Below the pieces are notes generated by a model, which had not been told where the DNA came from, did no database searches, and saw only the letters and a list, made by a program, of their open reading frames with translations. From contig JAGWTW010000021.1 in assembly GCA_028868735.1 (NCBI GenBank), positions 1 through 41,427 of the forward strand: a DNA stretch of 41,427 bases. The letters run 5' to 3'. This DNA is from Hyphomicrobiales bacterium (lineage in GTDB: Bacteria; Pseudomonadota; Alphaproteobacteria; Rhizobiales; Beijerinckiaceae). The position numbers were made by a program, and so were the translations under genes. This document shows, one piece after another, positions 1 to 7,924 of this stretch; the stretch's first letter is position 1, and each line of letters begins with the position of its first letter.

Positions 1-477
1 CTCGGCGTCGGCGAGGCGCTCGTCTCCATGCTCGACGACAAGGGATCGCCCAACATGGTGGAGCGCACGCTGATCGCGCCGCCGCAATCGCGCGTCGGGC
101 CGATCACGCCGCAGGAACGCCAGGCGACGATCGACGCATCCGCGCTGAAAGGCAAATACGACACGGCGATCGATCGCGAATCGGCTTTCGAAATCCTGCA
201 GAAACGTTCGGGCGACCGCAGCCTGAACGCCGGCGCGCCGACGGCGCCGGGGCAACAACCGCAGGAAGCTTCGGCCGGCGGCGGCATCCTCGGCGAGATC
301 GGCGGCATGCTCGGCGGGATCCTGGGCGGCGGATCGACAAGCGCCACAGGCAAGCGACAGCGCATGTCGACTGGCGAAATGATCGTGCGCTCGGCGGCGC
401 AATCGGCTGCGCGCTCGGTCGGCACGACGCTCACACGCGCGATCCTGCGCGGCGTCCTCGGCGGCATGTCGCGCTGA
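1..477 (+). CDS. HerA-like ATPase, DUF853 family (C-terminal part only)
   Basis: The reading frame is open from the first base and ends with TGA at 475-477, so only about 158 C-terminal residues are present. The segment running from LVSMLDDKG through IGPITPQER-like text (here VGPITPQERQA) to DRESAFEILQKR matches my memory of the end of DUF853/YjgR proteins, which are FtsK/HerA-type hexameric ATPases that move along DNA. After it comes a Gly-rich stretch (GGGILGEIGGMLGGILGGG) and a basic tail ending in GGMSR, both usual for this family in alphaproteobacteria. The Walker motifs lie upstream of the window and cannot be checked. It is probably an independent gene; the next start is 22 bases further on. 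Confidence 0.75.
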   Translation, partial: LGVGEALVSMLDDKGSPNMVERTLIAPPQSRVGPITPQERQATIDASALKGKYDTAIDRESAFEILQKRSGDRSLNAGAPTAPGQQPQEASAGGGILGEIGGMLGGILGGGSTSATGKRQRMSTGEMIVRSAAQSAARSVGTTLTRAILRGVLGGMSR

Positions 478-499
478 CGAACGACTACGGAGCGCGCGA

Positions 500-916
500 A
501 TGGCGATCAATTACTGGGGCGTGCTCGCGGCGACCGTCGCCGCCTGGATATTCGGCGCCGTCTATTACGGCGTGCTCGGCGAACGGTGGATGATCGCGCT
601 CGGGCGCAGCCAAGCAGACATCGCCGCGCGACGCGCGAAGAAGGTCGTGCCGGTCGGTCCCATGGTCATTTCCTTCGTCGCCGAACTCGTAATGGCCTTC
701 ATGCTCGCCGGGCTGGTCGGACACATTGCCGGCGGCGCGCCGACGATCAAGGCTGGCCTGCTGACCGGCGGCCCCTGCTGGCTCGGCTTCGTCGTCACCG
801 TTCTCGCGACGAACTACGGCTATCAGCAGGCCAAACCGTCGCTGACGATCATCGACAGCTTGCACTGGCTCGGCGTGCTGTTGATCCAGGGCATCGTGAT
901 CGGGGCCGTTGGCTGA
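500..916 (+). CDS. DUF1761 family small membrane protein
   Basis: A 138-residue protein of four hydrophobic segments (about residues 5-25, 52-75, 85-105 and 117-137). The N-terminal pattern NYWGVLAATVAAWIFGAVYY followed by GERWM is typical of DUF1761, a family of small inner-membrane proteins with no established function. The ATG at 500 is preceded by GGAG at a spacing of about 8 bases. It follows the DUF853 gene by 22 bases and precedes the M20 peptidase by 56 bases, so co-transcription is possible but not shown. The family assignment is from sequence pattern memory; a role in transport or stress is not supported by anything visible. Confidence 0.8.
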   Translation: MAINYWGVLAATVAAWIFGAVYYGVLGERWMIALGRSQADIAARRAKKVVPVGPMVISFVAELVMAFMLAGLVGHIAGGAPTIKAGLLTGGPCWLGFVVTVLATNYGYQQAKPSLTIIDSLHWLGVLLIQGIVIGAVG

Positions 917-972
917 CGCTTTGCCCCGAAAACGAGGCGGGATAGTCTGACGCCGCAAGGAGTCGGACAGAC

Positions 973-2355
973 ATGGCGACCATCGAATCAGTTCTCGAGA
1001 AGCTCGACGCCAACCGCGACGCAGCGCTGCAGCGGTTGTTCGCGCTGATCGGCATCAAGTCGGTCTCGACCGATCCGGCCTATGCGGTAGACTGCGCGAA
1101 AGCGGCCGAATGGATGGCCGCGCAATTGCGCGATATCGGCTTCAATGCGGACGTGCGGCCCACGACCGGCCATCCGATGGTCGTCGGCCACGCCAAGGCG
1201 ACCAACCGCGATGCGCCGCATCTGCTGTTTTACGGCCATTACGACGTGCAGCCGGTCGATCCGCTCGACCTCTGGGAGAGCGATCCGTTCGGCGCGAAGA
1301 TCGTCGATGCGCCTACGGGCAAGCAGATCTTCGGCCGCGGCGCCGCCGACGACAAAGGGCAGCTCATGACCTTCATCGAGGCCTGCCGCGCCTGGCGCGA
1401 TTGCGGCGGACTGCCTTGCGACGTCACCGTTCTGCTCGAAGGCGAGGAGGAAACCGGTTCGCCCTCGCTGCCGGCGTTTCTCGCAGCAAACAAGAAGGAA
1501 TTATCGGCCGATCTGATGCTGGTCTGCGATACCGGCATGTGGGACCGCACGACGCCGGCGATCACGACCATGCTGCGCGGGCTCGTGCTCGAGGAAGTGA
1601 CGATCCGCGCCGCCGATCGCGACCTGCATTCCGGTCTCTACGGCGGCGCGGCGATCAATCCGATCCGCGTGCTGGCCGGAATCATCGCCGATCTGCACGA
1701 CAGCAAGGGACGCGTCACGCTTCCAGGCTTCTACGACGACGTGGCCGACCTCCCGGAAGACGTGGCCGAACAATGGCGCAATCTCGATTTCGACGAGCAC
1801 GCCTTTCTCGGCGACGTGGGCCTCTCTGTCCCTGCCGGCGAAGCCGACCGCAGCGTGCTCGAGCAGATCTGGTCGCGTCCGACCTGCGACGTGAACGGCG
1901 TATTCGGCGGCTACACGCTCAAAGGCTCGAAGACCGTGCTGCCTGCCGAAGCGACGGCGAAATTCTCGTTTCGCCTCGTCAGCAAGCAGAAACCCGAGGA
2001 AATCGCGAACGCCTTTCGCGAATTTGTCCGCGCGCGGCTGCCGGAGGATTGCCGCGCGGAATTCGTTTCGCACGGCGCGAGCCCGGCGCTGCAATTGCCA
2101 TTCGGCTCGGAGACGCTCTCGCGCGCCAGACGCGCGCTTCAGGCAGAATGGGGCAAGGAGCCCGTTATGGCGGCGTCCGGCGGGTCGATCCCGATCGTCG
2201 GCGCTTTCAAGCGCGATCTCAAAATGGACGCGCTGATGGTCGGCTTCGGCCTCGACGACGACCGCGTGCATTCGCCGAACGAGAAATACGAATTGTCCTC
2301 GTTCCAGAAGGGCGCGCGCAGCTGGGCGCGCATTCTCGCGGCGCTGGCGGCGTGA
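973..2355 (+). CDS. M20 family metallodipeptidase
   Basis: A 460-residue cytoplasmic zinc peptidase of the M20 (carnosinase/CNDP-like) branch, expected to hydrolyse dipeptides. The metal-site motifs are all present: GHYDVQP (His89), GRGAADDKGQ (Asp126/127), EGEEETGSPSL (Glu158-160, general base and metal ligand), VCDTGMW (Asp186) and the C-terminal VHSPNEK (His433). The DLHSGLYGG motif marks the lid/dimerisation domain inserted in the middle. Length is normal for the branch. The ATG has a strong AAGGAG site at 957-962. No signal peptide. The CNT nucleoside transporter starts 31 bases after its stop, so the two may share a transcript, which would suit a scavenging role (inference). Confidence 0.93.
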   Translation: MATIESVLEKLDANRDAALQRLFALIGIKSVSTDPAYAVDCAKAAEWMAAQLRDIGFNADVRPTTGHPMVVGHAKATNRDAPHLLFYGHYDVQPVDPLDLWESDPFGAKIVDAPTGKQIFGRGAADDKGQLMTFIEACRAWRDCGGLPCDVTVLLEGEEETGSPSLPAFLAANKKELSADLMLVCDTGMWDRTTPAITTMLRGLVLEEVTIRAADRDLHSGLYGGAAINPIRVLAGIIADLHDSKGRVTLPGFYDDVADLPEDVAEQWRNLDFDEHAFLGDVGLSVPAGEADRSVLEQIWSRPTCDVNGVFGGYTLKGSKTVLPAEATAKFSFRLVSKQKPEEIANAFREFVRARLPEDCRAEFVSHGASPALQLPFGSETLSRARRALQAEWGKEPVMAASGGSIPIVGAFKRDLKMDALMVGFGLDDDRVHSPNEKYELSSFQKGARSWARILAALAA

Positions 2356-2386
2356 GGCCTTCCGGCGCGCATCGGGCGGTTGGTTC

Positions 2387-3628
2387 GTGACCGTCTTTCG
2401 CGGCCTCGTCGCGCTGGCGCTGCTTCTCGGCGTCGCCTTCGTCTTCAGCGAAGATCGAAGATCGCTCCCAAAACGCGTCGTGATCGCGGGCGTACTCCTG
2501 CAGATCGCGCTCGCGACGCTCCTGATCAAATTTCCGCCGGCCGTCGTCGCCGTTCAGAAACTGACGCAGGCCGTCGAGGCCTTGCAACGCGCGACCGACG
2601 CGGGAACCACGCTCGTCTTCGGTTATCTCGGCGGCGGCGAACTGCCTTTCGTCGAGAACAAGAATGGCTCGTCCTTCATTCTCGCCTTCCGCGCCTTTCC
2701 GATGGTGTTGACCATTGCGGCGCTCTCCGCCCTGCTCTTCCATTGGGGCGTGATGCAAACGATCGTCGCCGGGCTCGCCTTCGTGCTGCGGCGTTCGCTC
2801 GGCATTGGCGGCCCGCTCGGGATCGGCGCCGCCGCACATATTTTCCTGGGCATGGTGGAGGCGCCGCTCATCGTCAGGCCGTGGCTTGTCACCATGTCGC
2901 GCGGCGAACTCTTCGCGCTGATGAGCTGCGGGCTCGCCGGCATAGCCGGCACGGTCATGGCGATCTATGGCGCAATCCTCGGCGGCCATGTGCCCGACGC
3001 CCTGCCCAACATCGTCACCGCCGCAATCATTTCGACGCCGGCGGCCCTCGCGCTCGCGGCGATCATGGTTCCCTTCGCGCCCGATCCGAAGCCCGCCGCC
3101 ATCCTTCTCGGCGATCCGCCGGCGAACGCGATGGAGGCGATCGTTCGCGGCACGATGGACGGCGTGAAGATTCTCGCGGGCATCGTCGCGCTTCTCATCG
3201 TGCTCGTCGCGCTCGTTCATCTCGCCGACGCCGCCCTGTCGCTGCTGCCGGCCATCGGCGGCGCGCCCGTCACCTTGCGCGGCCTCTTCGCGCTTCTGTT
3301 TCGGCCGCTGGTCTGGCTCATCGGCGTGCCGTGGGAGGAAAGCGATGCCGCCGCGCATCTCATGGCGACAAAGACGGCGCTCAACGAATTCGTCGCCTAT
3401 CTCGATCTCGCCAATCTGCCAAAGGACGCATTGAGCGACCGTAGCCGCCTCATCATGACCTATGCGCTCTGCGGCTTCGCCAATTTCGGCTCGCTCGGCG
3501 TCATGATCGGCGGCATGACGACCATGGCGCCGGAGCGCAGGCACGACATCGTGTCGCTCGCGCCGCGCGCATTGATCTCGGGCACGCTGGCGACGCTGAT
3601 GAGCGGAGCGGTTGTGGGGATGATGTAA
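2387..3628 (+). CDS. CNT family nucleoside transporter (NupC-like)
   Basis: A 413-residue inner-membrane protein that fits the concentrative nucleoside transporter family, which imports nucleosides with protons or sodium. The TM-rich sequence contains FGYLGGGELPF followed by a SSFILAFRAFP region, the characteristic core of this family, then GIGAAAHIFLGMVEAPL and the C-terminal ALCGFANFGSLGVMIGG motif. The start is GTG at 2387; no in-frame ATG lies near. Length and motif order match NupC/YeiJ proteins, and the substrate range cannot be read from sequence. It lies 31 bases after the M20 dipeptidase and is the last gene before an AT-rich insert-like gene. Confidence 0.9.
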   Translation: MTVFRGLVALALLLGVAFVFSEDRRSLPKRVVIAGVLLQIALATLLIKFPPAVVAVQKLTQAVEALQRATDAGTTLVFGYLGGGELPFVENKNGSSFILAFRAFPMVLTIAALSALLFHWGVMQTIVAGLAFVLRRSLGIGGPLGIGAAAHIFLGMVEAPLIVRPWLVTMSRGELFALMSCGLAGIAGTVMAIYGAILGGHVPDALPNIVTAAIISTPAALALAAIMVPFAPDPKPAAILLGDPPANAMEAIVRGTMDGVKILAGIVALLIVLVALVHLADAALSLLPAIGGAPVTLRGLFALLFRPLVWLIGVPWEESDAAAHLMATKTALNEFVAYLDLANLPKDALSDRSRLIMTYALCGFANFGSLGVMIGGMTTMAPERRHDIVSLAPRALISGTLATLMSGAVVGMM

Positions 3629-3679
3629 AATTTGTCTTCCTGCGGTAAGCTTGTTTTGATCCGAAAGTGAGCATTCCAA

Positions 3680-4189
3680 ATGTCTTTGCGATCAGGCATT
3701 CTTTCAAGATTCACTGCGTCGACTTTGCTACTTATAATTTTTTCATCGACATGTTTTTGTCAAACAAATAGACCGCGACCCGATGAATTTAAAGATAAAA
3801 TGAAAATTTGTCGAAATAACATGTGGATTGATGGCGATTTTAAAATGTATACTCCTGGTACTTATAAAATCGCTGTTTGCCACGGAGGCTCGACCGATAT
3901 TTCTCATACGTTAGAGTTTCAAAAAGACGGCAATTTGGTCCTGTACATGATCGGCAACCCCAACAAAGCATTGTGGAGTTCACAAACTGCCGGCAAATCA
4001 GCTACGGGTTTGATCTTCCAGCCGGATGGGAATTTTGTCATTTACGCCAACAAAAAGGCGCTTTGGCAGACGGGCACTGCCAATCACCCGCAGGCTCGCG
4101 GTTTTCTAAAGGCAGACGAGGCGAATGTCGTGATTTATGACTGCCCCTCCGACTTCTCCTGCCCAGTGCTATGGCGCGCGCTGAACTGA
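3680..4189 (+). CDS. Secreted bulb-type (B-) lectin domain protein, AT-rich
   Basis: A 169-residue protein with an N-terminal hydrophobic signal (about residues 12-27, STLLLIIFSSTCFC) followed by a mannose-binding bulb-lectin-like region. Two copies of the characteristic strand motif are visible, FQKDGNLVLY and FQPDGNFVIY, each followed by a tryptophan strand (ALWSS, ALWQT), as in B-lectin repeats (QxDxNxVxY, here with Gly for the third position). Six cysteines occur after the signal region. It is likely exported; Cys at residue 27 could also be a lipoprotein anchor, but the lipobox is poor. Base composition is very unlike the neighbours: I counted 63 G/C among bases 3721-3900 (35%), against 44 of 60 at 4741-4800. 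This strongly suggests acquisition by transfer. The ligand is unknown. Confidence 0.8.
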   Translation: MSLRSGILSRFTASTLLLIIFSSTCFCQTNRPRPDEFKDKMKICRNNMWIDGDFKMYTPGTYKIAVCHGGSTDISHTLEFQKDGNLVLYMIGNPNKALWSSQTAGKSATGLIFQPDGNFVIYANKKALWQTGTANHPQARGFLKADEANVVIYDCPSDFSCPVLWRALN

Positions 4190-4203
4190 TATCGCGCGCG
4201 ATA
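4190..4203. repeat. Perfect 14-bp palindrome after lectin gene
   Basis: TATCGCGCGCGATA starts one base after the lectin stop codon and is perfectly self-complementary over 14 bases. There is no run of T after it, so it is not a standard intrinsic terminator. It could be a weak transcription barrier, a protein site, or a leftover of the junction that brought in the AT-rich lectin gene. Its function is not known. Confidence 0.5.
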
Positions 4204-4348
4204 GTGTGACGTTCTGACTCTTTCTATCTGGCGGAATAGATCGCGGCGGCCCGGTCTTTGGCGATAGATGCATCGCGTTTAAGCGCCCCCCTTCCCCCTC
4301 CCCTTCGCGTATGCAAAAAGGCGCGGAAAGACCGCTGGGATCCTCGCC

Positions 4349-6184
4349 ATGCCCGTTTCCGACCTGCCCTTCGCCGCCGCCTTTCCGCCGGTCGAGGAGG
4401 CGCGCTGGCGCGAGCTGGCGACCGCCGCGCTGAAGGGCGCGCCTTTCGAGAAGCTCACGGCCAAGACTTACGACGGCCTCGGCGTTCAGCCGCTCTATCC
4501 GCGCGCCAAATCCGCAACCCGCCAGCCCGGCCGGGCGCATGCCGGACCCTGGGCGATCCTCGGCCGCATGGACGCCGCCGATCCGGCGCTCGCCAATGCG
4601 CTGGCGCTCGCCGATCTGGAGAACGGCGCGACGGGGCTGCAGATCGCCTTTTCCGGCGCCGAGGGCGCTTACGGTTTCGGGCTGTCCGCAACAGAAGCGG
4701 CGCTCGCCAAGGCGCTCGACAACGTCTGGCTCGACGCCGGCATCGCCATCGAAATCGACGCGCCGGGCCACGGCCGCGATGCGGCGCTGGCGCTCGCCAA
4801 GCTTCTCGAAGCCCGCAAGGTCGATCCGAAGACGACCGCCATTTCCTTCGGCCTCGATCCGCTCGGCGCGATCCTGCGCGGGGCCGTGCAGGCGCGCTAT
4901 GCCGACATCGTTCCGCATCTCGTGGAGACGACGAAGACGCTCGCCGCCGCCGGATATGCGGGTCCGTTCTGCGTCGCAGACAGCCGGCGCGTGCATGCGG
5001 CCGGCGGCGCGGAAGCGCAGGAGCTCGCTTTCGCGATCGGCGCGGCGCTGTCCTATCTGCGCGCGCTGGAAGCCGGCGGCCTTTCGCTCGAAGCCGCGCG
5101 CGACGCCATTTCCTTCCGCATCGCCGTCGACGCCGACGAATTTCTCGGCGTCGCCAAACTGCGCGCGCTGCGCCGGCTCTGGGCGCGCGTGCAGGAAGCC
5201 TGCGGCCTTCGCGCAACACCCGCTATCGTTCACGCGGAGACGGCGTGGCGCATGATGACGCGACGCGATCCCCAGGTGAACATGCTGCGCGCGACGCTCG
5301 CCGTGTTTTCGGCTGCGGTCGGCGGCGCGGATCGCATTTCCGTTCTGCCCTATACGCAGGCTTGCGGCCTGCCGGACGAATTCGCGCGACGCATCGCGCG
5401 CAATACGCAACTCGTGCTCCTGGAGGAATCGAACCTCGACAAGGTCGCCGATCCCTCCGCCGGCGCGGGCGGGTTCGAGACCTTGACGGACGCGCTCTGC
5501 GAAAAGGCCTGGAGCCTTGTGCAACAGTCGGAAAAGGCCGGCGGCGTCGCCGCCGAAATCGCCTCGGGCGCGCTGCAAAAGGCCGTCGCCTCCGCCGCGA
5601 GCGAACGCGAGAAGAACGTCGCCCGCCGCAAGGATCCGCTGACCGGGCTGAGCGAGTTTCCCAACATCGCCGAAAAGCCGGTCGATGTTCTCGCGCCCGC
5701 ATCGACCGCCGCGCCGACGCCGGCCGGCGCGCTCGGCGCGCACAGGATCGCCGAGCCCTTCGAGGCGCTGCGCGACCGTTCCGACGCGCTGGCCGCGAAA
5801 GGCAAGCGGCCGACGATCTTCCTCGCGAGCCTCGGTCCGATCGCAGCCTTCACGGCGCGTGCGACCTTCGCCAAGAATTTCTTCGAAGCCGGCGGCGTCG
5901 AGGCGCTGACCAACGATGGTTTTACATCGGCGGAAGCGGCCGCCGAAGCCTATGCGAAATCCGGGGCGGAACTCGCCTGCATTTGTTCCTCGGACGCACT
6001 CTATGCGGAGCATGCGGAAGCGGCCGCACGCGCATTGAAGGCCAGGGGGGCGAAGCTGGTCGCGCTGGCCGGACGCGGCGGCGACAAGGAGCCCGCCTAC
6101 AGGCAGGCCGGCGTCGACGATTTCGTTTTCGCAGGCTGCGATGCGCTCGTCGCGCTGAGCCGCGCCTGGCAGGCGATCGGCTGA
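4349..6184 (+). CDS. mutA: Methylmalonyl-CoA mutase small (beta) subunit
   Basis: A 611-residue homologue of the non-catalytic small subunit of adenosylcobalamin-dependent methylmalonyl-CoA mutase, which with MutB converts (R)-methylmalonyl-CoA to succinyl-CoA. The family start is visible (PPVEEARWRELATAALKG, then YDGLGVQPLYPR), as are the barrel segment VHAETAWRMMTRRDPQVNML and the C-terminal flavodoxin-like domain from about residue 480. That domain lacks the DxHxxG cobalamin-binding motif (the equivalent region reads AGRGGDKEPAY), as expected for the beta subunit. The ATG at 4349 has GGGA upstream. Its stop overlaps the ATG of the following secreted-protein gene by one base. mutB is not adjacent; it lies 2.9 kb downstream on the same strand. 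Confidence 0.93.
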   Translation: MPVSDLPFAAAFPPVEEARWRELATAALKGAPFEKLTAKTYDGLGVQPLYPRAKSATRQPGRAHAGPWAILGRMDAADPALANALALADLENGATGLQIAFSGAEGAYGFGLSATEAALAKALDNVWLDAGIAIEIDAPGHGRDAALALAKLLEARKVDPKTTAISFGLDPLGAILRGAVQARYADIVPHLVETTKTLAAAGYAGPFCVADSRRVHAAGGAEAQELAFAIGAALSYLRALEAGGLSLEAARDAISFRIAVDADEFLGVAKLRALRRLWARVQEACGLRATPAIVHAETAWRMMTRRDPQVNMLRATLAVFSAAVGGADRISVLPYTQACGLPDEFARRIARNTQLVLLEESNLDKVADPSAGAGGFETLTDALCEKAWSLVQQSEKAGGVAAEIASGALQKAVASAASEREKNVARRKDPLTGLSEFPNIAEKPVDVLAPASTAAPTPAGALGAHRIAEPFEALRDRSDALAAKGKRPTIFLASLGPIAAFTARATFAKNFFEAGGVEALTNDGFTSAEAAAEAYAKSGAELACICSSDALYAEHAEAAARALKARGAKLVALAGRGGDKEPAYRQAGVDDFVFAGCDALVALSRAWQAIG

Positions 6185-6537
6185 TGCGCGGATTTTTGTT
6201 CGCGGCGGCGCTGGTCGCCGGCGCTCAGCCCGCATCAGCGTTCTCGAACAAGTTCGATGGCGTCTGGACAGTCGACGTGCGCACCACTGTCGGCGATTGC
6301 CAGCCGGAAATCGAAGGCGCCGTGACGATCGAGGGCGGACGCGTCGTCGCTTCGAGCGGCGCAGACATCGCGGTCTGGGGGTATGTCGAAGACAGCGGCG
6401 ATGTGAGCGCGCGCTTCACCCAGGGCCAGGCCGTTCTTCGCGCCAGCGGGAAGGCGAGAGCCGCGGCCGCAGGAGGCGCCTGGTCCTCCAACACCAATTA
6501 TTGCGGCGGCGTCTGGAGCGCGCGGCGCGAGAAATAG
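6184..6537 (+). CDS. Small secreted protein of unknown function
   Basis: A 117-residue protein with a clear signal peptide (MRGFLFAAALVAGAQPASA, cleavage after ASA). The mature part begins FSNKFDGVWTVDV and ends in GGVWSARREK, with two cysteines (in GDCQPE and NYCGGV) that could form a disulfide. The Trp/Gly bracketing resembles small beta-rich periplasmic proteins frequent in Rhizobiales, but I do not recognise a named family. The ATG overlaps the mutA stop by one base (TGATG), so translation is probably coupled to mutA. Its last 40 bases overlap the 3' end of the convergent acyltransferase gene. Whether it has anything to do with mutase function is unknown. Confidence 0.72.
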   Translation: MRGFLFAAALVAGAQPASAFSNKFDGVWTVDVRTTVGDCQPEIEGAVTIEGGRVVASSGADIAVWGYVEDSGDVSARFTQGQAVLRASGKARAAAAGGAWSSNTNYCGGVWSARREK

Positions 6538-7679
6538 TTTCGCGCAGGCGGATCGCTTAGCCAGCCGCGGAAAAAGGCGCGCAGCGCCTGCGTATTCGCC
6601 TCGGTCGCGCGCCAGAACAGACGCGCCGCCGCCATCGCAGCCAGCAGCACCCCCGCCATCAGCGCCCAACGCGACCATGCGACGGGCGCGCTACGCCAGC
6701 CGAAGCCGAGGCGATCCTGCGCGGCGGCGCACAGGAAGACGACGACAGGCAGATGGGTCGCGTAGAGCGAAAACGAGAATTCCGACAGAAATCTGTGTCC
6801 GCGCCAGAGCGAGAAGCGCCAGATTTCGCCGTCGTCGAAACGAAGCGACAATAGCAGGTTGGCGAAAGCGAACGCGACGGCCGCGTCCGCCAAGCCGCCG
6901 ATCCACCAGATTTCGACGAGCGAATACCGCAAGCCGACGCGCAGCCCGACGGCGACGAGGACGAAAGTTGCGAGCGCGATGCGCGACGCGACGATGGGCC
7001 GCGAAATCCGTGCGGCGCAAGCGCCCGACAACCACAGCGCAAAGCCGAAGAGATGGTAGCTGAGCGTGAGCGACATGATCGCCGTCACCGCCAGCGCGCC
7101 GGCAAGGGCCGCGACGCGCAACGGCTTCTGGTAGCCGGACGAGAAACCGACGCCGACGAGACCGAAAGCGACGTAGTACCAATATTCGTGCGAGAGCGTC
7201 CAAAGTGCGGAATCCGTGCCGAAATAGCGCGCGAAAATGTCTTGCAGATTGAGAAGATTTGCGGCGAGCACGCCGAGGCTCGAACGGTCTGCGTAGATCG
7301 GCAGATCGTAGACGCCCGCAGCGCCGAACCAGCGGCGCCCGAGCGTGTCGAGCACGATCGTCAGCGCCAGCGCGGGGACGAGAACGAGATAGATGCGGAT
7401 CGTTCGATCGACGAGATAACGTCGGAAAAAGCAACGCCCGCGTTCGGCCTGGGCAAGCACCGCGCCGCCGATGAGAAAACCGGAAAGAACGAAGAAGACG
7501 ACCACGGCCTGATGCGCGAAGCCGTAGAAGAACCACGCGAGATAGGCGAGCGCGCCGCGATGCTCCGCCGGAATGTCCGCCAGCGTCACGAGTGCGGACG
7601 CTTCGACATGCGTGAACAGGACGGCAAGCGCGGCAAGGCCGCGGGCCGCATCGACGAAGAGCGAGGTTTGCCGATTCAT
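6498..7679 (-). CDS. Acyltransferase family 3 membrane protein (OafA-like)
   Basis: A 393-residue integral membrane protein with about ten hydrophobic segments. The N-terminus VDAARGLAALAVLFTHVEA holds the conserved Arg13 and His24 of the acyltransferase-3 family, which moves acetyl or other acyl groups onto surface sugars (O-antigen, exopolysaccharide, peptidoglycan) from a cytoplasmic acyl-CoA donor. The HEYWYYVAFGL and SFSLYATHLPVVVF segments are also typical. Length is usual for the AT3-only form, with no SGNH domain. It is convergent with the small secreted gene and overlaps it by 40 bases. The acceptor cannot be deduced; no polysaccharide synthesis genes are nearby. Confidence 0.88.
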   Translation of the reverse strand: MNRQTSLFVDAARGLAALAVLFTHVEASALVTLADIPAEHRGALAYLAWFFYGFAHQAVVVFFVLSGFLIGGAVLAQAERGRCFFRRYLVDRTIRIYLVLVPALALTIVLDTLGRRWFGAAGVYDLPIYADRSSLGVLAANLLNLQDIFARYFGTDSALWTLSHEYWYYVAFGLVGVGFSSGYQKPLRVAALAGALAVTAIMSLTLSYHLFGFALWLSGACAARISRPIVASRIALATFVLVAVGLRVGLRYSLVEIWWIGGLADAAVAFAFANLLLSLRFDDGEIWRFSLWRGHRFLSEFSFSLYATHLPVVVFLCAAAQDRLGFGWRSAPVAWSRWALMAGVLLAAMAAARLFWRATEANTQALRAFFRGWLSDPPARNYFSRRALQTPPQ

Positions 7680-7924
7680 ATTGGCCGTTCAGGGGGAACG
7701 AACGCCCCCGCTGGCGCCATGGTGCGCGCACGGCATTTGAAGGTCGACGGAAACCTTTTGTTAACGCTAAGACGGCCCCCGCCGGGAAGGTCGACGGGGG
7801 CCGCCTCCGCCCCAGCCCCCGCGGGGCTCCAGCCGACGATCGTTCCTTCGTGCGGCCAACCCCGAGACAATGGGCCCGCAATTGCACGCGCTCGTGTGAG
7901 CCAGCTTACACATGAGCAGAGAAA
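7680..7924. other. Intergenic region with direct repeat and two hairpins
   Basis: This is most of a stretch of nearly 380 bases between the acyltransferase start and the isomerase stop (7680-8058); the last 134 bases may hold a tiny gene described separately. It carries a 12-base direct repeat (GAAGGTCGACGG at 7739-7750 and 7786-7797). It also has a 9-bp hairpin (CGGCCCCCG at 7773-7781 with CGGGGGCCG at 7795-7803) and a second hairpin (AGCCCC at 7814-7819 with GGGGCT at 7823-7828). None is followed by a T-run on either strand, so factor-independent termination is not convincing. Both flanking genes are on the minus strand. No longer coding frame is credible here. Confidence 0.55.
7773..7803. 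repeat. Strong GC hairpin, 9-bp stem
   Basis: CGGCCCCCG (7773-7781) pairs perfectly with CGGGGGCCG (7795-7803) around a 13-base loop that contains the second copy of the GAAGGTCGACGG direct repeat. It sits about 95 bases upstream of the acyltransferase start and 255 bases after the isomerase stop, reading along the minus strand. It could end the upstream transcript or form a leader structure in the acyltransferase mRNA. No T-run supports an intrinsic terminator. Confidence 0.45.

Noticed and set aside
2219..3679. 486-codon open frame on the minus strand across the nucleoside transporter
   Set aside because: Product is Arg/Glu/His-rich low-complexity text without a domain; it is an antisense shadow of a well-supported gene, expected in GC-rich DNA.
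4169..6235. 688-codon minus-strand frame opposite mutA
   Set aside because: Antisense shadow; mutA on the plus strand has full family homology and the minus product shows no recognisable motif.
7687..7699. GTTC-N5-GAAC dyad just upstream of the acyltransferase gene, considered as an SOS box
   Set aside because: The alphaproteobacterial LexA site is a direct repeat with a 7-base spacer; this is an inverted repeat with a 5-base spacer and 4-base arms, likely chance.
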